Program-made: the position numbers and the translations under genes
Notes under the pieces: model-generated
Databases searched by the model: none
The model's input: only the letters and a program-made list of their open reading frames with translations
What the model was told of the DNA's origin: nothing
In this document: positions 1 to 7,835 of the stretch, in pieces
Layout: every line of letters starts with the position of its first letter
Numbering within the stretch: position 1 is the stretch's first letter
Assembly (NCBI GenBank): GCA_015061465.1
Contig: SUWN01000012.1
Location: 4,451-51,855 of the forward strand
DNA length: 47,405 nucleotides
Reading direction: 5' to 3'
Source: Treponema bryantii
GTDB taxonomy: Bacteria; Spirochaetota; Spirochaetia; Treponematales; Treponemataceae

Positions 1-63
1 AAAGTTGGAACTGTAAAATATTTTAAAGACGTTGAATCAAAAAACTTTGACAACGAAATTTAA
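1..63 (+). CDS. C-terminal fragment of an unidentified protein
   Basis: An open frame runs from the window edge to a TAA at 61-63, giving the last 20 residues (ending KNFDNEI) of a gene that starts upstream. It is followed about 28 bp later by a good intrinsic terminator, which supports it being a real gene end. The fragment is too short to assign a family, and I do not recognise it. Confidence 0.5.
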   Translation, partial: KVGTVKYFKDVESKNFDNEI

Positions 64-90
64 TTGATATTTTATTATAAAGAGTAATTT

Positions 91-129
91 AAAACTTCTG
101 GGGATATTTTTCTTCAGAAGTTTTTTTTA
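91..129 (+). terminator. Intrinsic terminator
   Basis: Ten-bp inverted repeat AAAACTTCTG (91-100) and CAGAAGTTTT (115-124) around a 14-nt loop, followed by a run of T. It closes the gene entering from the left. Confidence 0.85.
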
Positions 130-153
130 AAAAAAAGATTTTGTACAAAATTA

Positions 154-182
154 TTTACATCTTTTCTAAAAAAACTTAGAAT
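154..182 (+). promoter_or_regulatory. Promoter of the thioesterase gene
   Basis: TTTACA (154-159), a 17-bp spacer and TAGAAT (177-182). The ATG lies only 7 nt after the -10 element with no Shine-Dalgarno site, so the transcript is probably leaderless. Confidence 0.6.
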
Positions 183-189
183 ACAGCTT

Positions 190-909
190 ATGTTTGTAAA
201 ATTTGAATACCAACCGCTTATAGAAGATTTTTATTCTAATGGTGAAATGAAAATCGAGACTATATTAAAAATTTTAGAAAATTCTGGAAATCGTCATTCT
301 GACAAGGCTGGAGATTATATTCTTCAAAGTAGTAACAATGGATTTGCGTGGATTTTGACAGATTGGTTTGTGCAAATTGATTTTTATCCAAAATATGGGG
401 ATAAAATCCATGCTATTACTTGGAGTCAAGGAATTACATCGTTATTTGGAACTTCAAGAGATTTTGAACTTTATTGTAATGATAATCTTTGTGCAAAAGG
501 AACTACTCGCTGGGTTTATTTCAACATGAATACAAATCGGCCACAAAAAATCAGTGATGATTTACTTGAAAAATATGGCCCAGAAAAGAAAAGTGTTTTT
601 GAAGATTCAAAACTTCCTAAAATAGAAATTCCGCAAGAGTTTGATACTGAAATTTCAATTAAACCACGCCGAAATGATATTGATTTTAATCATCACGTAC
701 ATAATCTTGTTTACGTTGATTATGGAATGGAAGCTTTGGATGAAGAAACTTATCTAAATCATGATTTTAAAAGTATCAGAATTACATATAAAAGTGCAGT
801 TGTTGCTGGTGAATCGTTAAAAGTAAAATGTGCTTTGGTAGATAAAAAACACGTAATTTGTATTTTTAATCAGCAAGATGAATTAAAAACTTTGCTTGAA
901 TTAGCATAA
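190..909 (+). CDS. Acyl-ACP thioesterase (FatA/FatB-like hotdog family)
   Basis: Predicted to hydrolyse the thioester of acyl-acyl carrier protein and release free fatty acids in the cytosol. The 239-residue length fits the bacterial acyl-ACP thioesterase family, which is a double hotdog fold. The first hotdog spans roughly residues 1-130 (GFAWILTDWFVQID, then RWVYFNMNTNRP near 125). The second begins around residue 150 and carries RRNDIDFNHHVHN, matching the family's R-x-x-D-x-D-x-N-x-H-V-N active-site motif. The start ATG has no ribosome-binding site but sits 7 nt from a good -10 box. The gene is convergent with the PHP gene, with a gap of only 7 bp. The exact chain-length preference cannot be read from the sequence. 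Confidence 0.85.
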   Translation: MFVKFEYQPLIEDFYSNGEMKIETILKILENSGNRHSDKAGDYILQSSNNGFAWILTDWFVQIDFYPKYGDKIHAITWSQGITSLFGTSRDFELYCNDNLCAKGTTRWVYFNMNTNRPQKISDDLLEKYGPEKKSVFEDSKLPKIEIPQEFDTEISIKPRRNDIDFNHHVHNLVYVDYGMEALDEETYLNHDFKSIRITYKSAVVAGESLKVKCALVDKKHVICIFNQQDELKTLLELA

Positions 910-916
910 AATGTTT

Positions 917-1642
917 TTATTTTGCGTTTAGAGCGATTCCTTTGCTAAATTTTACGCGTTCTATAAAATCTTGAATTGATTTTAAAGGTGTGTCAAAAGC
1001 CATTCCACCCAAAACTTCACGTTTAGATTCTAAATCTGTCGCGTTGTGCATATCCGAGCCACTTGTTATAGGCAAGTTGTGATGTTGTGCAAATTGAAAA
1101 GCGAGTGCATTTTCGGTTGGATGGTTTCCTAAATTGTATGCTTCTATTCCGTGAACATCGCGAGGATGAATGTGTATAGAATGCATATAATTTCTTAATC
1201 TGAATGGGTGTGCTTGAATTATCAATCCGTTTTCTTTATTCACGGCTGCAAATAATTCTCTGTGGCTAAAGTTCATTATTTCTGGATGATTTTTAAGCCA
1301 TTCTTTTGTAATTCCGTAGATTAGATATTCATCGCCGTGAAAATTGTATTCAACGCCAAAAAAAACTCTAAATGGTTCATCTTTTGGATTTTGTTTATTT
1401 TCTTCTTCGGCCTGCGCGAGTGCGTTTTCGTATCCTTTACAATATAAATCAACTTGTGTGTTCCAATCTAAAGTTCTATCAATTGCGCTATTTCCGTTAA
1501 AAAAATGGTCTGTTACAAAAATTCCACTGTAACCACATTGTTTATACTTTTGAATATAATCAGCGCCTTTCATCGAACCGCACGCACTTGCTTCACTTGT
1601 GTGTAAATGAGTTTCGTAAATAAATTGTGAATTAGTATCCAT
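917..1642 (-). CDS. PHP-domain metal-dependent phosphoesterase
   Basis: A polymerase-and-histidinol-phosphatase (PHP) fold protein, probably a metal-dependent phosphoesterase of unknown substrate. Visible motifs are THLHTSEASACG at the N-terminus (metal-binding H-x-H), VTDHF, a middle HPFRLR and SGSDMHN near the C-terminus, in the order typical of PHP proteins. I choose the ATG at 1642 (MDTNSQF) because GAGA lies upstream and the family starts almost directly with the first H-x-H. A longer frame starts at 1684 but would overlap the upstream gene by 53 bp. With the chosen start the overlap with the upstream gene is 11 bp, so the two are probably translationally coupled. The neighbour gives no clue to the substrate. 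Confidence 0.8.
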   Translation of the reverse strand: MDTNSQFIYETHLHTSEASACGSMKGADYIQKYKQCGYSGIFVTDHFFNGNSAIDRTLDWNTQVDLYCKGYENALAQAEEENKQNPKDEPFRVFFGVEYNFHGDEYLIYGITKEWLKNHPEIMNFSHRELFAAVNKENGLIIQAHPFRLRNYMHSIHIHPRDVHGIEAYNLGNHPTENALAFQFAQHHNLPITSGSDMHNATDLESKREVLGGMAFDTPLKSIQDFIERVKFSKGIALNAK

Positions 1643-3323
1643 CTGACATTTCTCTGTTTGCATCTTTTTTACATAATTCGTCATAAACTAGACTACGTTT
1701 TCTTAATTCTTCTTTTAATGGTTTAGGGAATGGTAAATGACGCCAGAATATTCCGCGAACATCTTTTTCCAAACGTTGGACACCATTTGATTCTTTTGTA
1801 ATCCAAAGAATGTAATCTTCAATAAAATATTCTTTTACGTCGCCTTTTAATTTTTGCTGTTCAAAATGTTGGTAATATTGACCAGTTAATCCTTCTTCCA
1901 TCCAATAAACAGAGGCTTTTTCTTTTGCAACTTGCCATCTTAAATCTGCAACTGCTGTAAGAACTGCAATTCTTAAATCACGTGGATACATTGGAACTAC
2001 AATTCGGCCACGACTAGTAACGCGATTATAACGGTCGAACGGTTCCCAACAGAAACCTCTGTCTCCGTAAGTTGGCGCTAAAAGTACGTAAGGAACAATT
2101 CTGTTTGGAATATTTTTGTGAATACGATGGAAAACACCTGGGTCAATAGATTCAATCCATCTTAAAACTTCAATTACATTTTCGCGTGTTCCAGTTCCGT
2201 TTTCTGTACAATGATAAAATTCTCGTGTAAAAATCGGGAATTGATTTCCTCGTCGTCCAACTGTCATTTTTGCCATTTGTCGAACTGTTTCAAATTCTAT
2301 TGCTACAGCTCCTGTATCTGCGTGAGTAACTTGTGGACCGTCAGAAAGTTTGTTTTGAACAGAATCATACACAGATTTTGATTCTTTAAATTCTTCCAAC
2401 GCTCTTGTTAATTCTTTATCGTTTTTAGAAATACGACGAAGAATATCTGTAATTTCAGAAAATGTTTTTCGTTGGAATTCTGTTAGTGCTTCTGTGTGTG
2501 GTTCTAGGCCCATTATTGGTTGATGAGTACACAAAGTATCAATTCGATTTTTTAATTCAATTTCGAGCATGGCACGTTCATTTTCTTTCATAGAAACTAT
2601 GTTTTCTGCACTTTGAAGCTTGCCCGAATTTTTAGATTGAAGTTGCATCAATCTTGTTTGTTCAACTTGTGCGGCTTCTTCGCCAGAAAGATTTGCTTTT
2701 CGTGGTTGTTTGTTTTCATCTGTCATAGAATTTTTCATTCTTCCTGATGAAATTTCTTTAAACCATTCATCCACATAAAGAATTGGTTCTCCTGTGCGAT
2801 TTTCGTAAATCATTTTTGCAAAAAAGTCTTTCTGCTCAGGTTTGAATAATGATGGTAACAAGATTCCATAACGAACAAACATTCTTTTTGGCATTGGCAA
2901 ATTCACATTTTGCATTTTTGGAACCATGCCCCGAAGTAATTCCCAATAAGCAGTTACAATTTGTTGTCTATAAACGGTTCTATCAGATTGGTCTGTTGTT
3001 GTAAGATATTTTGTTAGTATTTGATGAAGTCGTTGTGAAGACGCATTTTCGTCCGTAAGTGTTGTTTTATAGTAAGTTGTATCGTCGTAAATATTGCTTG
3101 GCGTTGGATTTGTTAATTGTTCAATCTTTGTAAATTCTGTTTTGCTTAAATCTACTTCATGAACCGATTTTCCCGAATTATTCGAAAGAGAATTTTTTTG
3201 TTGGTGATTATTACTCTGTGAAGAAGAAGGAAGTTCTTCGATATCATCAATCGAAATGTCTGATTCAATTTCTGCAGCGGAAAGTAACGCTTCTATTTCT
3301 GGATCAAGCATAGTTCTAGCCAT
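1632..3323 (-). CDS. Conserved-looking cytoplasmic protein of unknown function (563 aa)
   Basis: I do not recognise a family. The protein has no signal peptide or membrane segment. The first ~75 residues are acidic, then Ser/Gln/Asn-rich and probably disordered (DPEIEALLSAAEIESDISID). The middle (about 210-330) is Glu/Lys/Gln-rich with heptad-like spacing and likely forms coiled coil. The C-terminal 230 residues look globular and rich in aromatic residues. It has its own promoter (TTGATT, 17 bp, TATAAT) and a GAGG ribosome-binding site. It leads an operon with the PHP gene, whose start overlaps its stop codon. Its length and lack of relatives outside spirochaetes suggest a lineage-specific cytosolic factor; that is inference. 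Confidence 0.7.
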   Translation of the reverse strand: MARTMLDPEIEALLSAAEIESDISIDDIEELPSSSQSNNHQQKNSLSNNSGKSVHEVDLSKTEFTKIEQLTNPTPSNIYDDTTYYKTTLTDENASSQRLHQILTKYLTTTDQSDRTVYRQQIVTAYWELLRGMVPKMQNVNLPMPKRMFVRYGILLPSLFKPEQKDFFAKMIYENRTGEPILYVDEWFKEISSGRMKNSMTDENKQPRKANLSGEEAAQVEQTRLMQLQSKNSGKLQSAENIVSMKENERAMLEIELKNRIDTLCTHQPIMGLEPHTEALTEFQRKTFSEITDILRRISKNDKELTRALEEFKESKSVYDSVQNKLSDGPQVTHADTGAVAIEFETVRQMAKMTVGRRGNQFPIFTREFYHCTENGTGTRENVIEVLRWIESIDPGVFHRIHKNIPNRIVPYVLLAPTYGDRGFCWEPFDRYNRVTSRGRIVVPMYPRDLRIAVLTAVADLRWQVAKEKASVYWMEEGLTGQYYQHFEQQKLKGDVKEYFIEDYILWITKESNGVQRLEKDVRGIFWRHLPFPKPLKEELRKRSLVYDELCKKDANREMSDGY

Positions 3324-3344
3324 ATAAACCTCTTACGTTTAGAT

Positions 3345-3373
3345 ATTATAACATGTGGATTTTCTATAATCAA
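3345..3373 (-). promoter_or_regulatory. Promoter of the 563-aa protein gene
   Basis: On the minus strand TTGATT (3373-3368), a 17-bp spacer and TATAAT (3350-3345), followed by a GAGG ribosome-binding site before the ATG at 3323. Confidence 0.65.
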
Positions 3374-3381
3374 ACAAAATA

Positions 3382-3539
3382 AAAAAAAAGGTTGCCCTAA
3401 AGGAGGAAAAGGCAACCTTTTTATGTTCTTTGTATATGGCTACTTGTTGTAATTATTTATCATCGAACTCACTAATAAAAGGACAGAGAGAAAATAAAGT
3501 TACAAAGTGATTTATTTTTTTATAAAAATATTTTTTTTG
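3382..3539 (-). ncRNA. Candidate small RNA with a CCTCC-type terminator loop
   Basis: A strong stem (AAAGGTTGCC 3387-3396 / GGCAACCTTT 3411-3420) sits between two divergent genes. Read on the minus strand it is followed by a run of nine T and its loop reads TTTTCCTCCTTTAGG, complementary to a Shine-Dalgarno sequence. A possible minus-strand promoter (TTGTAC 3574-3569, 17 bp, TTCTAT 3551-3546) lies about 160 nt upstream. The large gene downstream has its own promoter beyond the terminator, so the stem would end an independent short transcript. On the plus strand the same stem has only five T. Expression is not proven. Confidence 0.4.
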
Positions 3540-3581
3540 CATTTCATAGAATAATCATTAATTTTTTGGTACAATAGAACT

Positions 3582-4874
3582 ATGGTTATAGCTAGTATTG
3601 ATTTGAAAAACGGACATGTTGTTCAATTAAAGAACGGCAAAGAATTGGTACTTCAGCGTGATGATGCTGACAGTCTTATTTCTCAATTTAGTATGTACGG
3701 TGAAGTTGCAATTATTGATTTAGACGCAGCTTTGGGTAATGTTGATGCAAAAGGTAACACTGTAAATACTCCTTTGTTAAAAAGTCTGCTCCATCGTGGT
3801 GATGTCCGTACCGGCGGTGGAATCCGGTCTGTAAAAAGAGCAAAAGAACTTATTTCATTGGGTGCACAAAAAGTTATAATCGGTTCTGCTGCTTGGAACG
3901 CAAATCCAGAAGAAACTGGAAGTTATTTAAACGAAGAATTTCTTTCTAAACTTGTTGATTCAATTGGAAAAGATAGAATTATCATTTCTGTAGATGCAAT
4001 AAATGGAAAAATTGCTGTAAAAGGTTGGACTCAAACAGTTGATATTTCTCTTGTAGAAGGCGCAAAACTTGCAGAAAAATATTGTAGCGAACTTTTGTTT
4101 ACTTGCGTAGAAAAAGAAGGCTGCATGCAAGGTACAAACATGGATTATGTTCGTCAACTTAGAGATGCTGTAAAATGTCGTGTTGTTGTTGCTGGTGGAG
4201 TTTCAAGTATAGAAGAAATCACACAACTTGAAAAACTTCATTGTGATGTTCAACTAGGAATGGCTTTGTACACAAACAAAGTTTCTCTTGATGAAGCGTT
4301 CATTAATTGTTTGGCTTGGGACAAAATGGATTTAATTCCAGTTATTGCTCAAAGTGTAAATGGTCAAGTTCTTATGCAAGGTTTTGCTTCTAAAGAAGCG
4401 TTCAAAAAGACTTTTGAATCTGGAATGTTGTCGTTTTATAGTCGTTCTAGAAATTCTCTTTGGACAAAAGGTGAAACTAGCGGAAACTTTTTGCAAGTTG
4501 TAAATATGCGTGCTGATTGTGACAGAGATTGTGTTCTTGCTACAGTTATGCCAAAAGGTCCTGCTTGTCACACTGGTTCATGGACTTGTTTTACAAGTGA
4601 CCCAGACGAACCTTCTACAATGGGAAGACTTTACAATATTATTGCAGATAGATTTGCAAATCCTCGTCCAGGTTCTTATACAGCAACTCTTGATGCAAAA
4701 CGTGTTCGCGAAAAAATTGAAGAAGAATCTGAAGAACTTTGCGAAGCGGATGGCAAAGACGAAGTTATTTGGGAAGCAGCGGATTTGCTTTATTTTATAA
4801 ACGTTCTTCTATATAAAGAGGGCGTTACATGGAAAGACGTTTATGATGAATTAGACAGACGTCACAAAGAATAG
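3582..4874 (+). CDS. HisA-HisI-HisE trifunctional histidine biosynthesis protein
   Basis: Three histidine enzymes in one 430-residue chain. Residues 1-245 are a HisA-type (beta/alpha)8 barrel, ProFAR isomerase: SIDLKNGHVVQL with the catalytic Asp near 7, RTGGGIRS, a second Asp in SVDAINGKIAVKGW, and VVAGGVSS. Residues ~248-345 are HisI (phosphoribosyl-AMP cyclohydrolase): RSRNSLWTKGETSGN, RADCDRDC and GPACHTG supply the metal and substrate ligands. Residues ~347-430 are HisE (phosphoribosyl-ATP pyrophosphatase): RVREKIEEESEEL and EAADLLYF. Fused HisIE is common; fusion to HisA is unusual. HisD follows after 8 bp. No Shine-Dalgarno site is seen; TACAAT (3570-3575) ends 6 nt before the ATG, suggesting leaderless translation. 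Other his genes are outside the window. Confidence 0.88.
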   Translation: MVIASIDLKNGHVVQLKNGKELVLQRDDADSLISQFSMYGEVAIIDLDAALGNVDAKGNTVNTPLLKSLLHRGDVRTGGGIRSVKRAKELISLGAQKVIIGSAAWNANPEETGSYLNEEFLSKLVDSIGKDRIIISVDAINGKIAVKGWTQTVDISLVEGAKLAEKYCSELLFTCVEKEGCMQGTNMDYVRQLRDAVKCRVVVAGGVSSIEEITQLEKLHCDVQLGMALYTNKVSLDEAFINCLAWDKMDLIPVIAQSVNGQVLMQGFASKEAFKKTFESGMLSFYSRSRNSLWTKGETSGNFLQVVNMRADCDRDCVLATVMPKGPACHTGSWTCFTSDPDEPSTMGRLYNIIADRFANPRPGSYTATLDAKRVREKIEEESEELCEADGKDEVIWEAADLLYFINVLLYKEGVTWKDVYDELDRRHKE

Positions 4875-4882
4875 AGGGGTTT

Positions 4883-6253
4883 ATGATAAAAATTCAAAAA
4901 TATAATGAAGTTGAAAGCGACTTTTATGAATCAAGAGAATTTGGTGATTCAAATGAAGTTGTTCAAAGTGTTTTAGAGGAAGTGAAAAAGCGTGGGGATT
5001 CTGCATTAAGACTTTATGGTCAAAAATTTGATGTTGCAGTTCCAAGTGTTTTTGAAGTTCCACAAGAGGAATTAAAGGCTGCTGCCGAAAAATTAAAGGT
5101 AACAAAACCTGATGTATTTGATGCAATTGTTTATTCTCACGATTTAGCTTATAGATTTGCGACAAAACAAAGAGAATCATTTTCTGATTTTGAAGTTGAA
5201 CTTGAATCTGGTGTTTTTACAGGACAAAAAACAATTCCTGTAGATAGAGTTGGTTGTTACGTTCCTGCAGGAAGATTTCCGCTTGTTTCTACTGTAATTA
5301 TGACTGTAACTCCTGCTGTGGCTGCTGGTGTAAAAGACGTTATTGTTTGTACACCACCAAGAGTTCACCCAGATGATGCTGACACAGCCGAAAAATCAGC
5401 AAGTGGAATTCCTGGAAAAGCATTTGCTGGCGGAAAACCTTATGCTGATGAAGGAATTATGGCCGCAGCTTATATTTGTGGTGTAAATCATCTTTATGCA
5501 GTTGGTGGTTCACAAGCAATTGGAGCAATGGCATACGGAACTGAATCTATTGCAAAAGTTGATGTAATTGTAGGACCGGGAAATAAATACGTTGCTTCTG
5601 CAAAAAAATCTGTTTATGGCGCAGTTGGAATTGATATGATTGCAGGACCTACAGAAGTAATGATTATTGCAGATAAAAGCGCAAATCCAGCTTGGGTTGC
5701 TGCTGATTTACTTGCACAAGCTGAACACGATGTTGTTGCCCAGCCAATTCTTGTTACAGATGATATTAATCTTGCAAACGAAGTTTCAAATCAAATTGAA
5801 ACTCAACTTGAAACTTTAACTACAAAAAATACAGCTCGTCAAAGTATTGATACTTTTGGTAGAATTATTATTGTTGATTCACTAAAAGAACAGGCTGTAG
5901 AAATTGCAAACAAAAAAGCTCCAGAACACTTGGAAATTGCAATGGAAGAATGCGAATTAAGAGATTTTATAGTTTCTTCTGTTAGAAATTATGGTTCTTT
6001 ATTTATAGGACACGCTTCAGCCGAAGTTTTTGGTGATTATGCTGCTGGTCTTAATCACACATTGCCAACTTCTGGCGCTGCAAAATATACAGGTGGATTG
6101 AGTGTTCGTATGTTCTTAAAAACAGTTACAACTTTGCGCGTAAAAGAAGGAAGTGCTGGTTCTATAAAAAGTGCTGTTGCTTCAGGTTATCTTGGAGATT
6201 CAGAAGGTCTTTCGGGACACGCAAATGCAGCAAGAATTAGATTAAACAAATAG
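4883..6253 (+). CDS. hisD: Histidinol dehydrogenase
   Basis: Catalyses the last two steps of histidine synthesis, oxidising L-histidinol to L-histidine with two NAD+. At 456 residues it is slightly longer than the usual ~430. Family signatures are PVDRVGCYVPAGRFPL, VIVGPGNKYVASAKK, DMIAGPTEVMIIAD, LAQAEHD (zinc and catalytic region) and GLNHTLPTSGAAKYTGGLSV. The extra length includes a segment near 160-190 (DDADTAEKSASGIPGKAF) between the NAD-binding strand and the PYADEGIMAAAY segment. A GAGGGG ribosome-binding site precedes the ATG, 8 bp after the HisAIE stop, so the two are cotranscribed. Confidence 0.95.
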   Translation: MIKIQKYNEVESDFYESREFGDSNEVVQSVLEEVKKRGDSALRLYGQKFDVAVPSVFEVPQEELKAAAEKLKVTKPDVFDAIVYSHDLAYRFATKQRESFSDFEVELESGVFTGQKTIPVDRVGCYVPAGRFPLVSTVIMTVTPAVAAGVKDVIVCTPPRVHPDDADTAEKSASGIPGKAFAGGKPYADEGIMAAAYICGVNHLYAVGGSQAIGAMAYGTESIAKVDVIVGPGNKYVASAKKSVYGAVGIDMIAGPTEVMIIADKSANPAWVAADLLAQAEHDVVAQPILVTDDINLANEVSNQIETQLETLTTKNTARQSIDTFGRIIIVDSLKEQAVEIANKKAPEHLEIAMEECELRDFIVSSVRNYGSLFIGHASAEVFGDYAAGLNHTLPTSGAAKYTGGLSVRMFLKTVTTLRVKEGSAGSIKSAVASGYLGDSEGLSGHANAARIRLNK

Positions 6254-6262
6254 GAATTTATT

Positions 6263-6835
6263 ATGGTTTTAAATATTACAAAACTTGGAGAAGACGTTTT
6301 AAGACAAAAAGCAACTCCTGTTACAGAAATAAATGATGATATCAGAAAACTCGCAGAAGATATGTTTGATACAATGATTGCTGCAAATGGAGTTGGACTT
6401 GCTTGTCCACAAGTTAATCTTTCGTTACGAATGTTTGTTGTAATGGTGGATGATGGTGTTCGACGTGTTTTTATTAATCCACAAATTATAAAAACTTCAG
6501 AAGAAACTTGTGATTACGAAGAAGGTTGTTTAAGTCTTCCTCAAGTTTGGGAAGTTATTAATCGACCAGAAAAAGTTTCAGTTCAAGCTTTTGATGTGAA
6601 TGGAAAACCTTTTACTTTAGAAGCTGACGGTTTTTTGGCAAGAGCAATTCAACATGAATACGACCATTTGGAAGGCATCCTCTATATTGATAGAGGTGAT
6701 CCTGATTTCGCAGCAAAAACAACTGAACAATTTAAAAAACGAGCAGAACGTGCCGCAGAAAAAGCTAAAGCAAAGGAAGCAAAAGCAAAAAAAATAGCGG
6801 CAAAAATTGCTGCAAAAGAAGCAAAAAAGAAATAA
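6263..6835 (+). CDS. def: Peptide deformylase
   Basis: Removes the formyl group from N-terminal formylmethionine of nascent proteins. All three family motifs are present: GVGLACPQV (normally GVGLAAPQ), EEGCLSLP with the metal-binding Cys, and QHEYDHLEG with the two metal-binding His and catalytic Glu. The core ends near residue 160; the remaining ~30 residues are an Ala/Lys-rich helix, highly basic, possibly for ribosome or RNA contact (inference). It lies 9 bp after hisD and 30 bp before fmt, the classic def-fmt pairing. Confidence 0.95.
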   Translation: MVLNITKLGEDVLRQKATPVTEINDDIRKLAEDMFDTMIAANGVGLACPQVNLSLRMFVVMVDDGVRRVFINPQIIKTSEETCDYEEGCLSLPQVWEVINRPEKVSVQAFDVNGKPFTLEADGFLARAIQHEYDHLEGILYIDRGDPDFAAKTTEQFKKRAERAAEKAKAKEAKAKKIAAKIAAKEAKKK

Positions 6836-6865
6836 ATTTGTATAAAAGGAATAACGAGGAAATTT

Positions 6866-7822
6866 ATGTTAAAAGTTTTGTTTGCTGGTAGTCCACAAGC
6901 TGCAAAAATTACTTTGGAAAAACTTTTAGAATGTGCAAAAGAATGTGATTATCAAATTGTAGGTGTGCTTTCTAATCCTCCAAGTGCAAAAGGTAGACAT
7001 AAAGAATTAACTCCAACTCCCGTAGCAGAATTTGCTATGCAAAATAATATTCCTGTTTTTACACCAGAACATTTGGATAGCGCTTGTAGAGAAGAAATTT
7101 CACAAATAAATCCAGATGTTCTTGTGTGTTTTGCTTACGGTCACATCTTTGGACCAAAATTTATGTCGCTTTTTAAGTTTGGGGGCATAAATCTTCATCC
7201 TTCATTTTTACCAAAATACAGAGGTTGTACTCCAGTTCCAGCGGCAATTTTGAATAGAGATTCGCAAACAGCAATTACAGTTCAAACAATCAGTCAAAAA
7301 ATGGACGAAGGCGAACTACTTACTCAAGAAATTGTTGAATTAAACGGAACAGAAACTGGTGAATCTTTGTTAAATTATTGTGCAGACGCCGGTGCAGATT
7401 TAATCAGTATCGTTTTAGACCAAATTGCAATGGAACAAAAAGTTCCTGCTGGAATGCCACAAGTTGGAACTCCATCATACACAAAAATTATTACAAAAGA
7501 AGATGGAAAAATTAATTGGGATGATTCTGCTCTAAAAATTGAAGCTATGGTAAGAGCATTTTTTCCATCTCCAAGTGCATGGTGTTTGGAAAATGATTTA
7601 CCACTAAAAATAAATTCTTCTTGCGTTTATAAAGGAACTTATGAATGTGAAGACAAACCAAACGGAACTGTTTTGGATTTTATAAAAGCAGAAGGAATTT
7701 TAATAAAAACAGGCGATGGTATTCTTTGTGTAAAAGAACTTCAACGACAAGGAAAAAAATCGATGTTTTACAAAGATTTTATGAATGGTGCTCGCGATTT
7801 TGTGGGAACTGTATTAAAATAA
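6866..7822 (+). CDS. fmt: Methionyl-tRNA formyltransferase
   Basis: Transfers a formyl group from 10-formyl-THF to methionyl-tRNAfMet in the cytosol to make initiator tRNA. At 318 residues it has the standard length. Motifs are VLFAGSPQAA at the start, the folate-site segment GGINLHPSFLPKYRGCTPVP (the family usually has Asn-x-His and SLLP-x-(Y/W)-RG), MDEGELL, and a C-terminal OB-like domain with KEDGKINWDDSA. It has a GAGG ribosome-binding site and follows def, whose product undoes the modification after translation starts. Confidence 0.95.
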   Translation: MLKVLFAGSPQAAKITLEKLLECAKECDYQIVGVLSNPPSAKGRHKELTPTPVAEFAMQNNIPVFTPEHLDSACREEISQINPDVLVCFAYGHIFGPKFMSLFKFGGINLHPSFLPKYRGCTPVPAAILNRDSQTAITVQTISQKMDEGELLTQEIVELNGTETGESLLNYCADAGADLISIVLDQIAMEQKVPAGMPQVGTPSYTKIITKEDGKINWDDSALKIEAMVRAFFPSPSAWCLENDLPLKINSSCVYKGTYECEDKPNGTVLDFIKAEGILIKTGDGILCVKELQRQGKKSMFYKDFMNGARDFVGTVLK

Positions 7823-7835
7823 ATACGAGGATTTT

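Noticed and set aside
3423..3452. His-operon leader peptide (ATG at 3423, nine codons)
   Set aside because: It encodes no histidine codons, the SD-like AAGGAGGA is too far away and is buried in a hairpin loop, so it is not a his attenuator.
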